Assembly: GCF_029338355.1 (NCBI RefSeq)
Contig: NZ_CP119802.1
Coordinates: 2,294,001-2,358,000 of the forward strand
Source of the DNA: Halosegnis marinus
GTDB lineage: Archaea > Halobacteriota > Halobacteria > Halobacteriales > Haloarculaceae
Reading direction: 5' to 3'
DNA length: 64,000 bases
Position numbers and translations under genes: made by a program. The notes beneath the pieces are model-generated. The model worked only from the letters and a program-made list of their open reading frames with translations. It did no database searches and was not told the DNA's origin. Within the stretch, counting starts at the first letter, position 1, and each line of letters starts with the position of its first letter. Below are positions 34,681-42,889 of this stretch, piece after piece.

Positions 34681-34950
34681 ATGCCGCGACCCAAGGAGAC
34701 CTTCGAGGACCTGCGCGCCTTCGAGTTCCGCGACCCCGACGAGGTGCTCGACGCCGACGCGATGTACACCGTCTACGAGATCGCCCGCCTGCTCCAGGGG
34801 CTGGAGCCCGACCGCGAGCTCGACGCCGAGACGGAGAACATCCTGCTGGACTGGGCCATCCCGTGGATGCTCGACCACGAGGACGCGCTGTGTTTCGCCG
34901 AGCCGGACGGCGAGGACGCGCCGGGGTTCTACGGGCTGCGCGAGGAATGA
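34681..34950 (+). CDS. Small acidic protein (DUF5827-like)
   Basis: 89 aa, very acidic and mostly helical (AMYTVYEIARLLQGLEPDRE, ILLDWAIPWMLDHEDAL). It resembles a haloarchaeal family I recall as DUF5827. There is no known function. The stop overlaps the ATG of the P-loop ATPase gene (ATGA), so the two are translationally coupled, which suggests a shared role. Confidence 0.72.
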   Translation: MPRPKETFEDLRAFEFRDPDEVLDADAMYTVYEIARLLQGLEPDRELDAETENILLDWAIPWMLDHEDALCFAEPDGEDAPGFYGLREE

Positions 34951-35792
34951 GGCTGCTCGTCGCCGGCGGCGACCGCGTCGACGCGGGCAAGACCACCTTC
35001 TCGGTGGGGCTGTGTCACGAGACGGGCGCCCGGGGGTACAAACCCCGTGCCGGCAACGACTTCTGGTTCGACCACGACGACTACGAGCGCGCCGTCGCGG
35101 ACGGCCGCCTCTACGGGAAGGACGCGAAGCGACTGGCCGATGCCTCCCCGGGCGACGTCGCCCCCGAGGACATCAACCCCGTCCACCGGCTCTGGACCCC
35201 GATGCCGGGCCGCGGGACGGGCGTGCTCGGACAGGACGGCCGACAGTTCGTCTGCGACCGGGTCCGGGTCGGCGACGGCGCACCGGAGGGCGTGGCGACC
35301 ACGGACGCCGGCGACGCCTACGTCGTGAACGCCACCGTCGAGACGCCCGACTCCGCGGCCGGGGCGCTCCCGCTCGACGCGGCGGAGCGCGTGGACTCGC
35401 TCCCCGCGTTCAACGACCTGATGGCGCGGCTCCACGGCCCGGCGACGGACCGGGTCGCCGCCGAGATAGCCGCGGCCGACCGCGCCGTCGTGGAGTCGTA
35501 CGCGGACATCGCGCGCCCGCTCCCCGACATGGAGGCGGACGCCGTCGCCGTCGTGGAGCCGCGGCGCTGTCGCGTCTTCGACGGCGAGCGGTACCTGAAG
35601 GCCTGCGACGTGGCCTCCGGCAGCGCCCGCGAGGGACGGCTGGAGGAGCGGGTCGGGAACGTCGTCGAACTCATCGAGCCGGCGGCGACGGCCGAACTCC
35701 CTGCGCTGTCGGGTGGGGAGCGTGCGGACCCCGCGTCGGTCGCGGACGCCTACGGGCCCGCCTACGAGGCGCTGTTCTCCGTCGCGTTCTAA
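34947..35792 (+). CDS. BioD/CobQ-like P-loop ATPase, uncharacterised
   Basis: 281 aa. The N terminus MRLLVAGGDRVDAGKTTFS carries a Walker A with five residues between the first Gly and GKT (G8...G14-K15-T16), the spacing of dethiobiotin synthetase and related SIMIBI ATPases. Residues 30-40 hold KPRAGNDFWFDHDDY, where BioD has its substrate Lys. No biotin genes are nearby and the rest does not match BioD well, so the reaction is unknown. It overlaps the small acidic protein gene upstream and, at its 3' end, the MBL gene. Confidence 0.72.
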   Translation: MRLLVAGGDRVDAGKTTFSVGLCHETGARGYKPRAGNDFWFDHDDYERAVADGRLYGKDAKRLADASPGDVAPEDINPVHRLWTPMPGRGTGVLGQDGRQFVCDRVRVGDGAPEGVATTDAGDAYVVNATVETPDSAAGALPLDAAERVDSLPAFNDLMARLHGPATDRVAAEIAAADRAVVESYADIARPLPDMEADAVAVVEPRRCRVFDGERYLKACDVASGSAREGRLEERVGNVVELIEPAATAELPALSGGERADPASVADAYGPAYEALFSVAF

Positions 35793-36367
35793 CGCGACCG
35801 CGCGGCCCGGAGCGCGTACTCGATGTGCTGTCGGGCGTTCGCCTCGACGCTCGGGCCGTGGCCGGCGTGCATCGCCGCGAGCGAGTCGTCCGTCTCCGCC
35901 AGCAGGTACTCGATGCTCTCTACGAGGCGCGGGCGGTCGCCCTCCTCCAAGTCGGTGCGCCCGAAGCCGCCGCCCGAGAAGACGAGGTCGCCGACCACGG
36001 CTACCTCGCCGTCGGCGCGCACGAAGCAGAGGTGGTCGTCCTTGTGGCCGGGCGTGTGGAGCGCCGTGTAGTCGTGGTCCCCGAGCACGACCGTGTCGCC
36101 GTCCGCTATCGCGTGGTCCACGAGGTCGTTGTCGGGGTCGAAGCCCCGGACCTCCACGTCGAACGCCTCGGTCACGGCATCGACGTTGCCGACGTGGTCC
36201 GAGTGGGTGTGCGTGAGGACGACGGCGTCCAGCCCGCCGGTCGCGTCGCGCACCCGCGAGACCACGTCGAACTCGTTCCCGGGGTCCACGAGCACCGTCC
36301 GCTCGCCCGCGACCAGGAACGCGTTGCTCGTGAACGCCCGGACGTCGGCGGCGAGGTTGCGTATCAT
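35789..36367 (-). CDS. MBL-fold metallo-hydrolase
   Basis: 192 aa metallo-beta-lactamase fold. The metal motif THTHSDHVGN is complete, with later ligands in HTPGHKDDHLCF, VVGDLVF and MHAGHGPS. It looks like the glyoxalase II-like/YcbL group, hydrolysing a thioester or similar small substrate. The start ATG 36367 is preceded by CGGGT. The 3' end overlaps the P-loop gene by four bases. Confidence 0.88.
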   Translation of the reverse strand: MIRNLAADVRAFTSNAFLVAGERTVLVDPGNEFDVVSRVRDATGGLDAVVLTHTHSDHVGNVDAVTEAFDVEVRGFDPDNDLVDHAIADGDTVVLGDHDYTALHTPGHKDDHLCFVRADGEVAVVGDLVFSGGGFGRTDLEEGDRPRLVESIEYLLAETDDSLAAMHAGHGPSVEANARQHIEYALRAARSR

Positions 36368-36387
36368 ACCCGTCCTCGCGCCCCGAC

Positions 36388-37302
36388 TCACTTCGCCGTG
36401 TCGGGTCGCGCGCCGACCGCGGCGAGCAGCCGCCCGCGCTTCACGACGGCGAACCCGACGAGCACCAGCGCGAAGCCGAGGACAGCCGTCGCGCCGAGCC
36501 GCTCGTCCAGGTAGTACCACCCCGTGAGCGCGGCGAACGGCGGGATGACGTACTCCAGCAGCCCCATGGAGAACGGGCCGAGCCGACGCAGGAGGACGAA
36601 GTAGAGGGTAAAGCCCCCGACACCCGCGACGAGGGCCATGTAGGCGATGGCCCCGAGCGCCGAGGGGGTGAACGCGGCGGCCGCGAGCGTCTCGCCCGGC
36701 ACGACGAGCGTCGCGGCGTGGAGCGCGACGGCCCCGACCGCGTACATCGCCGGCTGTGCGCCGAGCGCGTCGAGGCCGGGGTCGGTGCGGTCCGTCAGCA
36801 CGGCGCCGGCGGCGAAGGCGAGCGCCGACCCGAACACCAGCGCCGCGCCCCGGGCGCTCTCGACGACGCGCGCCGGGTCGGGGTTCGCGATGACGACGAC
36901 GCCCGCGAAGCCGACGAGCACGCCCGCCACGTCGAGCGCGCCGACGGCCTCGTCCGTGCCGGCGAGCCGTTCGAGCGCCGGTGTGACGACGGGAATCAGC
37001 CCGAGGAGGACGGCGGCGACGGCGCTGGCGACGTACAGCTGCCCGGCGAACAGCAGGGCGTGATGGAGGCCGACGGTGAGCAGTCCCCCGAGCAGGACGT
37101 ACGCCCAGTCCGCGCTGCTTCGCGGGCGGACCCGCCGCCCGAGCGCCAGCGCGAGCGGGAGCATGACGAGGGCGGCGAGGTCGAAGCGGAGCGCGGCGAA
37201 CAGCGTCGGCGGGAGGTCGTCCAGGCCGACGCGCGTCACCGCGAACGCCGAGCCCCACGTCGCGGCGAGGAGGAGGAACAGGGCGGCGTCCCGGCGGGTC
37301 AT
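36388..37302 (-). CDS. EamA/DMT family transporter
   Basis: 304 aa, ten predicted helices in two five-helix EamA repeats. The first begins LAATWGSAFAVTRVGLDDLPP and the second ALAFAAGAVLTDR; the second ends with the typical EYVIPPFAALTGWYYLDERL. Members export metabolites such as amino acids or drugs. The substrate is unknown. It lies 20 bp upstream of the MBL gene on the same strand and could be co-transcribed with it. Confidence 0.87.
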   Translation of the reverse strand: MTRRDAALFLLLAATWGSAFAVTRVGLDDLPPTLFAALRFDLAALVMLPLALALGRRVRPRSSADWAYVLLGGLLTVGLHHALLFAGQLYVASAVAAVLLGLIPVVTPALERLAGTDEAVGALDVAGVLVGFAGVVVIANPDPARVVESARGAALVFGSALAFAAGAVLTDRTDPGLDALGAQPAMYAVGAVALHAATLVVPGETLAAAAFTPSALGAIAYMALVAGVGGFTLYFVLLRRLGPFSMGLLEYVIPPFAALTGWYYLDERLGATAVLGFALVLVGFAVVKRGRLLAAVGARPDTAK

Positions 37303-37385
37303 ACCCGTCGTTCGCGCGACCGGGGTTGTCGGTTGCGATAGCGGTCGAGCGCAACCGCCTTACCGCGGGCGACCCAGGCCCGGAT

Positions 37386-38372
37386 ATGAACCGCGCCGCG
37401 GCCGCGATAGCCGCCATCGTCGGCCTGTTCGTCCTCGTCCAGCTGGCGGCGCTCGCCCTCGTCGCGCCGTTCGACGCCGCCGGCTACCAGGCCGTCCCCG
37501 ACTCCCAGACGAGCAACCCCGTCAACAGCCTCGTCTACGTCGCGGGCATCCTCGTCGCCACGGGCGTCATGCTCGCCGCGTTCAAGTTCGGCGTGGACGG
37601 GCTGGTGCGCCTGTTCGTCGTCGCCAGCGCGACGTTCATCAGCTACTACGTGTTCTCCGTCGTCCTCCCCGTCGTCGTCGTGGCGGGGGTGTCCGCGCCC
37701 GCCGCGGTCGCTTCGCTCGTCGTCGCCGGGGCGCTCCTCCTCTACCCGGAGTGGTACGTCATCGACGCCGCCGGCGTGGTGATGGGCGGCGGCGCGGCCG
37801 GCCTGTTCGGCATCTCGTTCGGCGTCCTCCCGACGATCGTCCTGCTCTCCGTCCTCGCGGTGTACGACGCGATATCCGTCTACGGCACCGAACACATGCT
37901 CGACCTCGCGTCGGGCGTGATGGACCTCAAGATACCCGTCCTGCTCGTCGTCCCGCTGTCGCTGTCGTACTCCTTCCTCGACGCGGCGGAGAGCGACCGC
38001 GAGGCGATGTCCGGCGACGGCGGGGAGCCGAACGAGGGAGAGGACGCGGCGACCGAGGACGACTCGGAGGGGCTCGACCGGGACGCCTTCTTCATCGGGC
38101 TGGGCGACGCCGTGATGCCGACGGTGCTCGTGGCGAGCGCGGCCCACTTCGTCGAGGCGCCGGCCGTCCTCTTGGGTGCGAACCTCCCCGCGCTCGCCGC
38201 GGCGGTCGGCACGCTCGTCGGGCTCGTGGTGCTGATGCGGTTCGTCGTCCGCGGGCGCGCCCACGCCGGGCTCCCGCTGCTCAACGGGGGCGCCATCGCC
38301 GGCTACCTGCTCGGCGCGCTCGCCGTCGGTATCCCGCTCGTCGAGGCGCTCGGGCTCGCGCCGTACCTCTGA
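37386..38372 (+). CDS. Presenilin/SPP-family intramembrane aspartyl protease (PSH)
   Basis: 328 aa, nine predicted helices. Both catalytic aspartates of the GxGD protease family are present: D161 in VYDAISVYGTEHM (helix 6) and D241 in GLGDAVMP (helix 7), and a late PAL-like region reads PLLNGGAIAG rather than PAL. An acidic loop of about 45 residues (AESDREAMSGDGGEPNE onward) separates the two catalytic helices, as in presenilin homologues of archaea. It should cut membrane-embedded helices of other proteins, perhaps leftover signal peptides. Start ATG 37386 follows GGAT. Confidence 0.88.
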   Translation: MNRAAAAIAAIVGLFVLVQLAALALVAPFDAAGYQAVPDSQTSNPVNSLVYVAGILVATGVMLAAFKFGVDGLVRLFVVASATFISYYVFSVVLPVVVVAGVSAPAAVASLVVAGALLLYPEWYVIDAAGVVMGGGAAGLFGISFGVLPTIVLLSVLAVYDAISVYGTEHMLDLASGVMDLKIPVLLVVPLSLSYSFLDAAESDREAMSGDGGEPNEGEDAATEDDSEGLDRDAFFIGLGDAVMPTVLVASAAHFVEAPAVLLGANLPALAAAVGTLVGLVVLMRFVVRGRAHAGLPLLNGGAIAGYLLGALAVGIPLVEALGLAPYL

Positions 38373-39365
38373 TTACCGGAGCGCCTCGCTCGCGGGCGCG
38401 AGGTCGATACCCGTGCCCAGCCCCTCCTCGCGGGCCGTCTCGAAGAGCATGTAGCCGGCGGCGACCGTCTCGACGCCCGTGCCGCCGGAGTCGAAGACGG
38501 TTATCTCATCGCGGTTCTCCCGGCCGGGAGCCTCGCCGGCGACGACCTCCCCGAGGTCGGCGTGGACGTGGTCGTCGTCTATCGCCCCCTCCTCGCGGGC
38601 CTGCAGGAACTCGCCCGAGTCCGAGAACGCCCGCTCGCGCAGGTCGGGGACGTACTTCGCGTTCGCCACCGTCCCGGTGTCGAGTTCACGCTTCGAGGGG
38701 TCGTACTGCCCCATCGCGGTGACGTGGGTGCCGGGTTCGAGCACGTCGCCGTCGAACACCGGCTCCGCGGCGTTGGTCGCCGTCACGACCACGTCCGCGC
38801 CCTCGACGGCGGCGTCGGAGGAGGAAACCGCGCCGACCGCGGCGTCGAGCTCCTCGTTCATCGACGCGGCGAACGACTCGCGGCTCTCCTTCGTCGGCGA
38901 GTACACGTTCACGGTCGCGAGGTCGCGCACCGCGGCGAGCGCGCGGACCTGCCCCTTCGCCTGTGCGCCGGAGCCGATGACGGCGACGACCGACGCGTCC
39001 GGCCGGGCGAGCGCGTCCGCGGCGACGCCGCCCGCGGCCCCGGTCTTGTAGGGGTTCATCGCCGCCCCGTCGAGGAGCGCGAGCGGCTCGCCGCTGTGGG
39101 CGTCGAACAGCGGCAGGAAGAAGTGGGCGTCAGCCGCGCCGAACCCCGCCGCGTAGGTGTAGCCGCCCATCGCCCCCGTCTCCGGGAGGACGGCGAGGTA
39201 GCTCGTCAGGAAGCCCGGCGGGTCGCTGTTCGGGAGCTTCTGTCGCGGCTTCGCGGCCGCGCCGGTGCCGACCTCCCGGTACCCCTCGCGGACGGCGTCC
39301 ACGTACTCGCGCATCGTCGCCAGTCCGCGGGTCTCCTCGCTTGTCAGGAACAGCGCCTCGGTCAT
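38373..39365 (-). CDS. Ornithine cyclodeaminase family protein (second copy)
   Basis: 330 aa. The Rossmann motif VIGSGAQAKGQ and segments MNPYKTGAAGGVAADAL and PRQKLP match the ornithine cyclodeaminase/alanine dehydrogenase/mu-crystallin family. It differs enough from the gene at 12841 (for example Lys/Thr in PYKTGA against ARTGC) to suggest a different substrate. Its stop abuts the stop of the presenilin gene without a gap (TGATTA). Confidence 0.84.
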   Translation of the reverse strand: MTEALFLTSEETRGLATMREYVDAVREGYREVGTGAAAKPRQKLPNSDPPGFLTSYLAVLPETGAMGGYTYAAGFGAADAHFFLPLFDAHSGEPLALLDGAAMNPYKTGAAGGVAADALARPDASVVAVIGSGAQAKGQVRALAAVRDLATVNVYSPTKESRESFAASMNEELDAAVGAVSSSDAAVEGADVVVTATNAAEPVFDGDVLEPGTHVTAMGQYDPSKRELDTGTVANAKYVPDLRERAFSDSGEFLQAREEGAIDDDHVHADLGEVVAGEAPGRENRDEITVFDSGGTGVETVAAGYMLFETAREEGLGTGIDLAPASEALR

Positions 39366-39414
39366 ACCGGAGCTACCGCGCCGCGCCTATTGGCTCTGGC
39401 GGGCGGGGCAAAGC

Positions 39415-39435
39415 GAGGAGAGAGGAGAGAGGAGA
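39415..39435. repeat. Three perfect GAGGAGA copies
   Basis: Three head-to-tail copies of the heptamer GAGGAGA lie just past the 3' end of the small membrane protein gene. On the minus strand this is a pyrimidine-rich TCTCCTC tract, which could help to end that transcript; it could equally be a slippage-prone simple repeat. Confidence 0.7.
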
Positions 39436-39444
39436 AGGGCCGCG

Positions 39445-39687
39445 TCAGTTCGCGCCGGTCTCGGGGCCGGGGGTCGATGCCGGCGCGGCGGCGACGGGTT
39501 CGGGCGCCGAATCGACGGGGGCGCGGACGAACATCGCGTGGACGACGAGCACGACGGCGACGAGCGCGCCCGCGACGACCGACTGGGTGGTCGCGAAGCC
39601 GGCGAGCGAGAGGGCGCCGGCGAGGCTGCCGAACGCGAGCGGAATGAGGCCGAGAACGAGGTCGTAATATCCTGCCATGTCTATCAT
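39445..39687 (-). CDS. Small two-helix membrane protein
   Basis: 80 aa from ATG 39687 (77 aa if ATG 39678). Two hydrophobic helices (LVLGLIPLAFGSLAGALSLA and SVVAGALVAVVLVVHAMFV) are followed by an Ala/Pro-rich tail with a few acidic residues. A TATA-like TTATGT about 25 nt before 39687 supports that start with little leader. No family recognised; haloarchaea have many such small membrane proteins. An inverted repeat at 39728-39755 may be an operator. Confidence 0.65.
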   Translation of the reverse strand: MIDMAGYYDLVLGLIPLAFGSLAGALSLAGFATTQSVVAGALVAVVLVVHAMFVRAPVDSAPEPVAAAPASTPGPETGAN

Positions 39688-39727
39688 TATCTATAGGCGT
39701 GTATGACATAAGTGTTTCCCAGAGATG

Positions 39728-39755
39728 ACCGGTAGGTAACCAGCCAAATACCGGT
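39728..39755. promoter_or_regulatory. Inverted repeat upstream of the small membrane protein gene
   Basis: ACCGGTA (39728-39734) and TACCGGT (39749-39755) are perfect inverted arms 14 bp apart, two helical turns centre to centre. They lie 41 to 68 nt upstream of the minus-strand gene and just above its TATA-like element, where an activator would bind. The surrounding 39688-39800 is unusually A/T-rich. The rest of the 257-bp gap up to 39944 has no gene that I can see. Confidence 0.4.
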
Positions 39756-39944
39756 TGGAGCGGTGTTAGTTCCCAATACTATTCTCATAAGTTACGGAGC
39801 GCGGTTTCCGACCGAACGTCCAGGGGTCGGCCGGGCGGTCGGCGGCGCGAAGTCCTCGGTACTCGTCCACAATCGCCACACACGGGCGGTGCCGCGGACT
39901 GTCGGAACCGACGGACCCAAACCGGCACGGCGAGGAGGGCGGGT

Positions 39945-41198
39945 GTGAACGACAACGACCGTGCGATAACCGCGCTGGTGATGCTGGCCCACGGGCTGGT
40001 CCACACCTACGAGCTGACGCTCCCCATCCTCGCCGTGCAGACGGTGTGGGCGGCCGAGTTCCCGGCGACCACTCTGCCGGTGCTGGGGACGGTGCCGACC
40101 ACGCTCGCCGTGTTGGGTATCGTCGTGAGCGCCGGCTACGCGCTGTTCGGGCTGGGCGCGCTCCCCGGCGGCGTCCTCGCGGACGCATACGGGTCGCGCC
40201 CGCTCATCGTCGCCTGCTTGCTCGGCATGGGCGGCTCGTTCGTCCTGCTCGCCTTCGCCCCGAACCTCGTCGTCGTCGCGCTGTGTCTCGTGATCTGGGG
40301 CGCGGCGGCCTCGGTGTACCACCCCGCCGGCCTCGCGCTCATCTCGAAGGGCGTCGAGGAGCGCGGCACCGCCTTCGCGTACCACGGCATCGCGGGCAAC
40401 CTCGGTATCGCGCTCGGTCCGCTCGCGGCGGCCGTGATGTTACTCTTCACGAACGACTGGCGGCTCACCGTCGGCGTCCTCGGCGTCCCGGCGATACTCG
40501 CGGCCGGCTTCGCGCTCCGCATCGACGTGGACGAGGCCGCGGCCGCGGACGACGAGGACGGCGACGCCCGCGCGTCCGGCTCCGTCGCGTCGCTCGACGA
40601 GTTCCTCTCGCAGTCGCGGACGCTCCTCGTCGGCCCGTTCCTGCTCGTCTTCGCCGTCGTGATGCTCTCCGGGCTCTACTACCGCGGCTTCCTCACCTTC
40701 CTCCCCGAACTGCTGTCCGGGTTCGACTCGCTGACGCCCGTCGAGGTGGCCGGCCGGTCGCTGTCGCCGTACCGCTACGTCTACGTCGGCCTGCTGATGG
40801 CCGGCGTCGTCGGCCAGTACGTCGGCGGTCGGCTCACCGACCGCATCGAGGTGGAGCGCGGCCTCGCGCTCGGCTACGGGAGCCTCGGCGTCCTCGCGCT
40901 GGTCTTCCTGCCGCTGGCCACCGCGGGGCTGCTCCCGCTGCTCGCCGTCTGTGCGGTGATGGGGGTCGCGCTGTTCGTCGTCCAGCCGTTCTACCAGGCG
41001 ACCGTCGCCGAGTACACGCCGGCCGGCGCGCGCGGCCTCTCGTACGGCTACACCTACCTGGGCGTGTTCGGCATCGGCGCGCTCGGCGGCGCGGTCGCAG
41101 GGGGCATCCTGACCGCCGCGAACGCCGCGGCGCTGTTCGCGGTGCTGGCCGCGTTCGGCTTCGTCGCGGGTGCCATCGGCCTCTACCTCTCCCGCTAG
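39945..41198 (+). CDS. MFS transporter
   Basis: 417 aa, twelve helices with a charged central loop (AAAADDEDGDARASG). The motif A loop is GALPGGVLADAYGSRPLI, and YHPAGLALISKG with YHGIAGNLGIALGP resemble fosmidomycin-resistance-type and related exporters. GTG at 39945 gives MNDNDRAITALVML, placing the first helix near the start; the adjacent GTG at 39943 is out of frame. The substrate cannot be given. Its stop shares CTAG with the convergent DUF3054 gene. Confidence 0.84.
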   Translation: MNDNDRAITALVMLAHGLVHTYELTLPILAVQTVWAAEFPATTLPVLGTVPTTLAVLGIVVSAGYALFGLGALPGGVLADAYGSRPLIVACLLGMGGSFVLLAFAPNLVVVALCLVIWGAAASVYHPAGLALISKGVEERGTAFAYHGIAGNLGIALGPLAAAVMLLFTNDWRLTVGVLGVPAILAAGFALRIDVDEAAAADDEDGDARASGSVASLDEFLSQSRTLLVGPFLLVFAVVMLSGLYYRGFLTFLPELLSGFDSLTPVEVAGRSLSPYRYVYVGLLMAGVVGQYVGGRLTDRIEVERGLALGYGSLGVLALVFLPLATAGLLPLLAVCAVMGVALFVVQPFYQATVAEYTPAGARGLSYGYTYLGVFGIGALGGAVAGGILTAANAAALFAVLAAFGFVAGAIGLYLSR

Positions 41199-41593
41199 AG
41201 GGTCCGGGCCACGAGCGCCCGCCACCCGACGAGGAGCGCCCCGCCGACGAGGAGCGAGACGACGAAGAAGGCGGGGTCCGCGCCACCGGGGACGAACGCC
41301 GTCGCCCGGAGCGCCTGTCCTACGATGTCGGCCCCGAGCCACGCGACCGCGGCCCGGCCGGCAGCGGTCCGAGCGCTCCCGAACCACGACCCGTCGAACG
41401 TCCCGACGAGGGCGCCGACGAGGAGCCAGCCGAGCACGAACGGGGCGGCGATTTCCGGCACGCGGGCGTACAGCGGCGCGTTCCCGGGGTGTTGGAGCGC
41501 GCCGGCCGCCGAGAAGAGCGCGATACACAGCGCGTCCCCGAGGAGGACGAGCGCCGTCGTCCGGTCCGCGCGGAACTGCGGGCGGAGGTCCAT
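41195..41593 (-). CDS. DUF3054 family membrane protein
   Basis: 132 aa, four predicted helices. The first helix region (LVLLGDALCIALFSAAG) and the loop before helix 3 (DGSWFGSARTAAGRAAVAW) match the DUF3054 family, found in actinobacteria and haloarchaea without known function. The start follows CCGGGGT. It is followed at 25 bp by... upstream on this strand lies the methyltransferase gene, so the two may be co-transcribed, with the methyltransferase first. Confidence 0.78.
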   Translation of the reverse strand: MDLRPQFRADRTTALVLLGDALCIALFSAAGALQHPGNAPLYARVPEIAAPFVLGWLLVGALVGTFDGSWFGSARTAAGRAAVAWLGADIVGQALRATAFVPGGADPAFFVVSLLVGGALLVGWRALVARTL

Positions 41594-41617
41594 ACCCCGG
41601 GTCGGGTCGCGCGCGGC

Positions 41618-42223
41618 TTAGTCGCCCCGCTTCGGCCCGCCGGGCTTCACGCCGACGACGGTGTACGCGAACCCCGTCTCCGGCCGGAAGCCGGCGAGGC
41701 CGGCCTCGCGCATCGTGTCCACCAACGTCGCGCTGTCGAGGAAGCGCGAGTCGAACCCGACGAGGCGTTCGGCGGCGACCAGCCCCTTGCCCCGGAGCGT
41801 CCGCGGGTCGAAGTCGCGCACGACGAGGACGCCGCCCGGCCGGAGGACGCGCGCGGCCTCCGCGACCGCGCCCTCGGGGTCGGCGAAGTGGTGGAGCGCG
41901 TCCACGACCGTGACCGCGTCCACGCTCCCGTCGCGAAGGGGGAGCCGCTCGGCGGACCCCTGCACGCACTCGTTGCCGTCCGCGCGCGCCTCGACGAGCA
42001 TCCCGCGGGCCGCGTCCACGACGGTCGCGCCCCCGAGCGCGTTCGCCGCGCGCCCCGTCCCGCCGCCCACGTCGGCGACGCGCACGACGTCGCGCTCAGC
42101 GAAGGCGAGGCCCCGTCGGAGCGTCTGGGGGTCCGCGTCGGGCATCGCCAGCTCGTACAGCCGGGCGAACCGGTCGAAGCGCGTCACGTCCGGCCCGGAG
42201 AGGTGGCCGCGGTGGTCGTTCAT
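41618..42223 (-). CDS. Class I SAM-dependent methyltransferase (UbiE-like)
   Basis: 201 aa. SAM-binding motif I is VADVGGGTGRAA; further motifs are SAERLPLRDGSVDAV and ALHHFADPEGAVAEAARVLRPGG, which resemble the UbiE/MenG group. It could methylate demethylmenaquinone, completing the menA-menC-menE route, but similar enzymes act on many small molecules. The protein is shorter than bacterial UbiE (about 250 aa). The ATG is 57 bp from the divergent GNAT gene. Confidence 0.8.
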   Translation of the reverse strand: MNDHRGHLSGPDVTRFDRFARLYELAMPDADPQTLRRGLAFAERDVVRVADVGGGTGRAANALGGATVVDAARGMLVEARADGNECVQGSAERLPLRDGSVDAVTVVDALHHFADPEGAVAEAARVLRPGGVLVVRDFDPRTLRGKGLVAAERLVGFDSRFLDSATLVDTMREAGLAGFRPETGFAYTVVGVKPGGPKRGD

Positions 42224-42280
42224 ACTCCCCCCACGCGCCGGGGGAGTAACGGGTTTCCGGCTCCGCCGACTCGGGGAGGT

Positions 42281-42832
42281 ATGGACGACGTCGCGGTCGT
42301 GGGCTGGCACCCGGCGACGACCGGGGGGGACGGGCCGCGCGTGCGCCTCGACTGGCGACGGTTCGCCTACGCGGGGAAGTTCGTGATGACGAACACGGGG
42401 AAGGCGGTCATCCGCGGGGGCGAGTCCGACCCGGACTCCGAGTTCGACGAGTCGGTCCTCGCGGCGGTCGCGTTCAACGAGGACCGCACCGACGACCGGA
42501 CGCTGTGGCTCCGGTACGTCACCGTCCGCGCGGACCGCCGCGGCGAGGGTCTCGGCCCGCGGCTCTGTGACGCCGTCGCCGAGCGCGCGCTCGCCCGCGG
42601 CTACGACCGCGTCCGCATCGCGGTGAACAACCCCTTCGCCTACGAGGCGCTGTACAAGGCCGGGTTCGGGTTCACCGGCCGGGAGACGGGCATCGCGGAA
42701 CTCGTCCTCGAACGCCCCGCCGAGACGTCCCGGTCGCGGTACCGCGACGGTCTCGACCGCTTCCGCGAGCGCGACCTCGGCGACGACGAGCGCGCGTTCC
42801 TCGACGGGCGGCGAAACCTCCCGGGCGAGTGA
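42281..42832 (+). CDS. GNAT family N-acetyltransferase
   Basis: 183 aa. The acetyl-CoA motif A is VRADRRGEGLGPRL, preceded by the strand LWLRYVTV; motif B follows as NNPFAYEALYKAGFGFTGRE. The last 45 residues are charged and follow the domain. GNAT enzymes acetylate amines on proteins, antibiotics or metabolites; no substrate is suggested here. The ATG is preceded by GGAGGT with no spacer. Confidence 0.85.
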   Translation: MDDVAVVGWHPATTGGDGPRVRLDWRRFAYAGKFVMTNTGKAVIRGGESDPDSEFDESVLAAVAFNEDRTDDRTLWLRYVTVRADRRGEGLGPRLCDAVAERALARGYDRVRIAVNNPFAYEALYKAGFGFTGRETGIAELVLERPAETSRSRYRDGLDRFRERDLGDDERAFLDGRRNLPGE

Positions 42833-42889
42833 CACATCGTGCGCCCGACGCGGAACTATTTGTAGGATGACTCCGTGCCACCTAGTATC

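Noticed and set aside
40046-42832. Apparent 928-residue plus-strand protein
   Set aside because: It is stitched from off-frame reading of the MFS gene and antisense of the DUF3054 and methyltransferase genes; only its last 183 residues are real (the GNAT gene from 42281).
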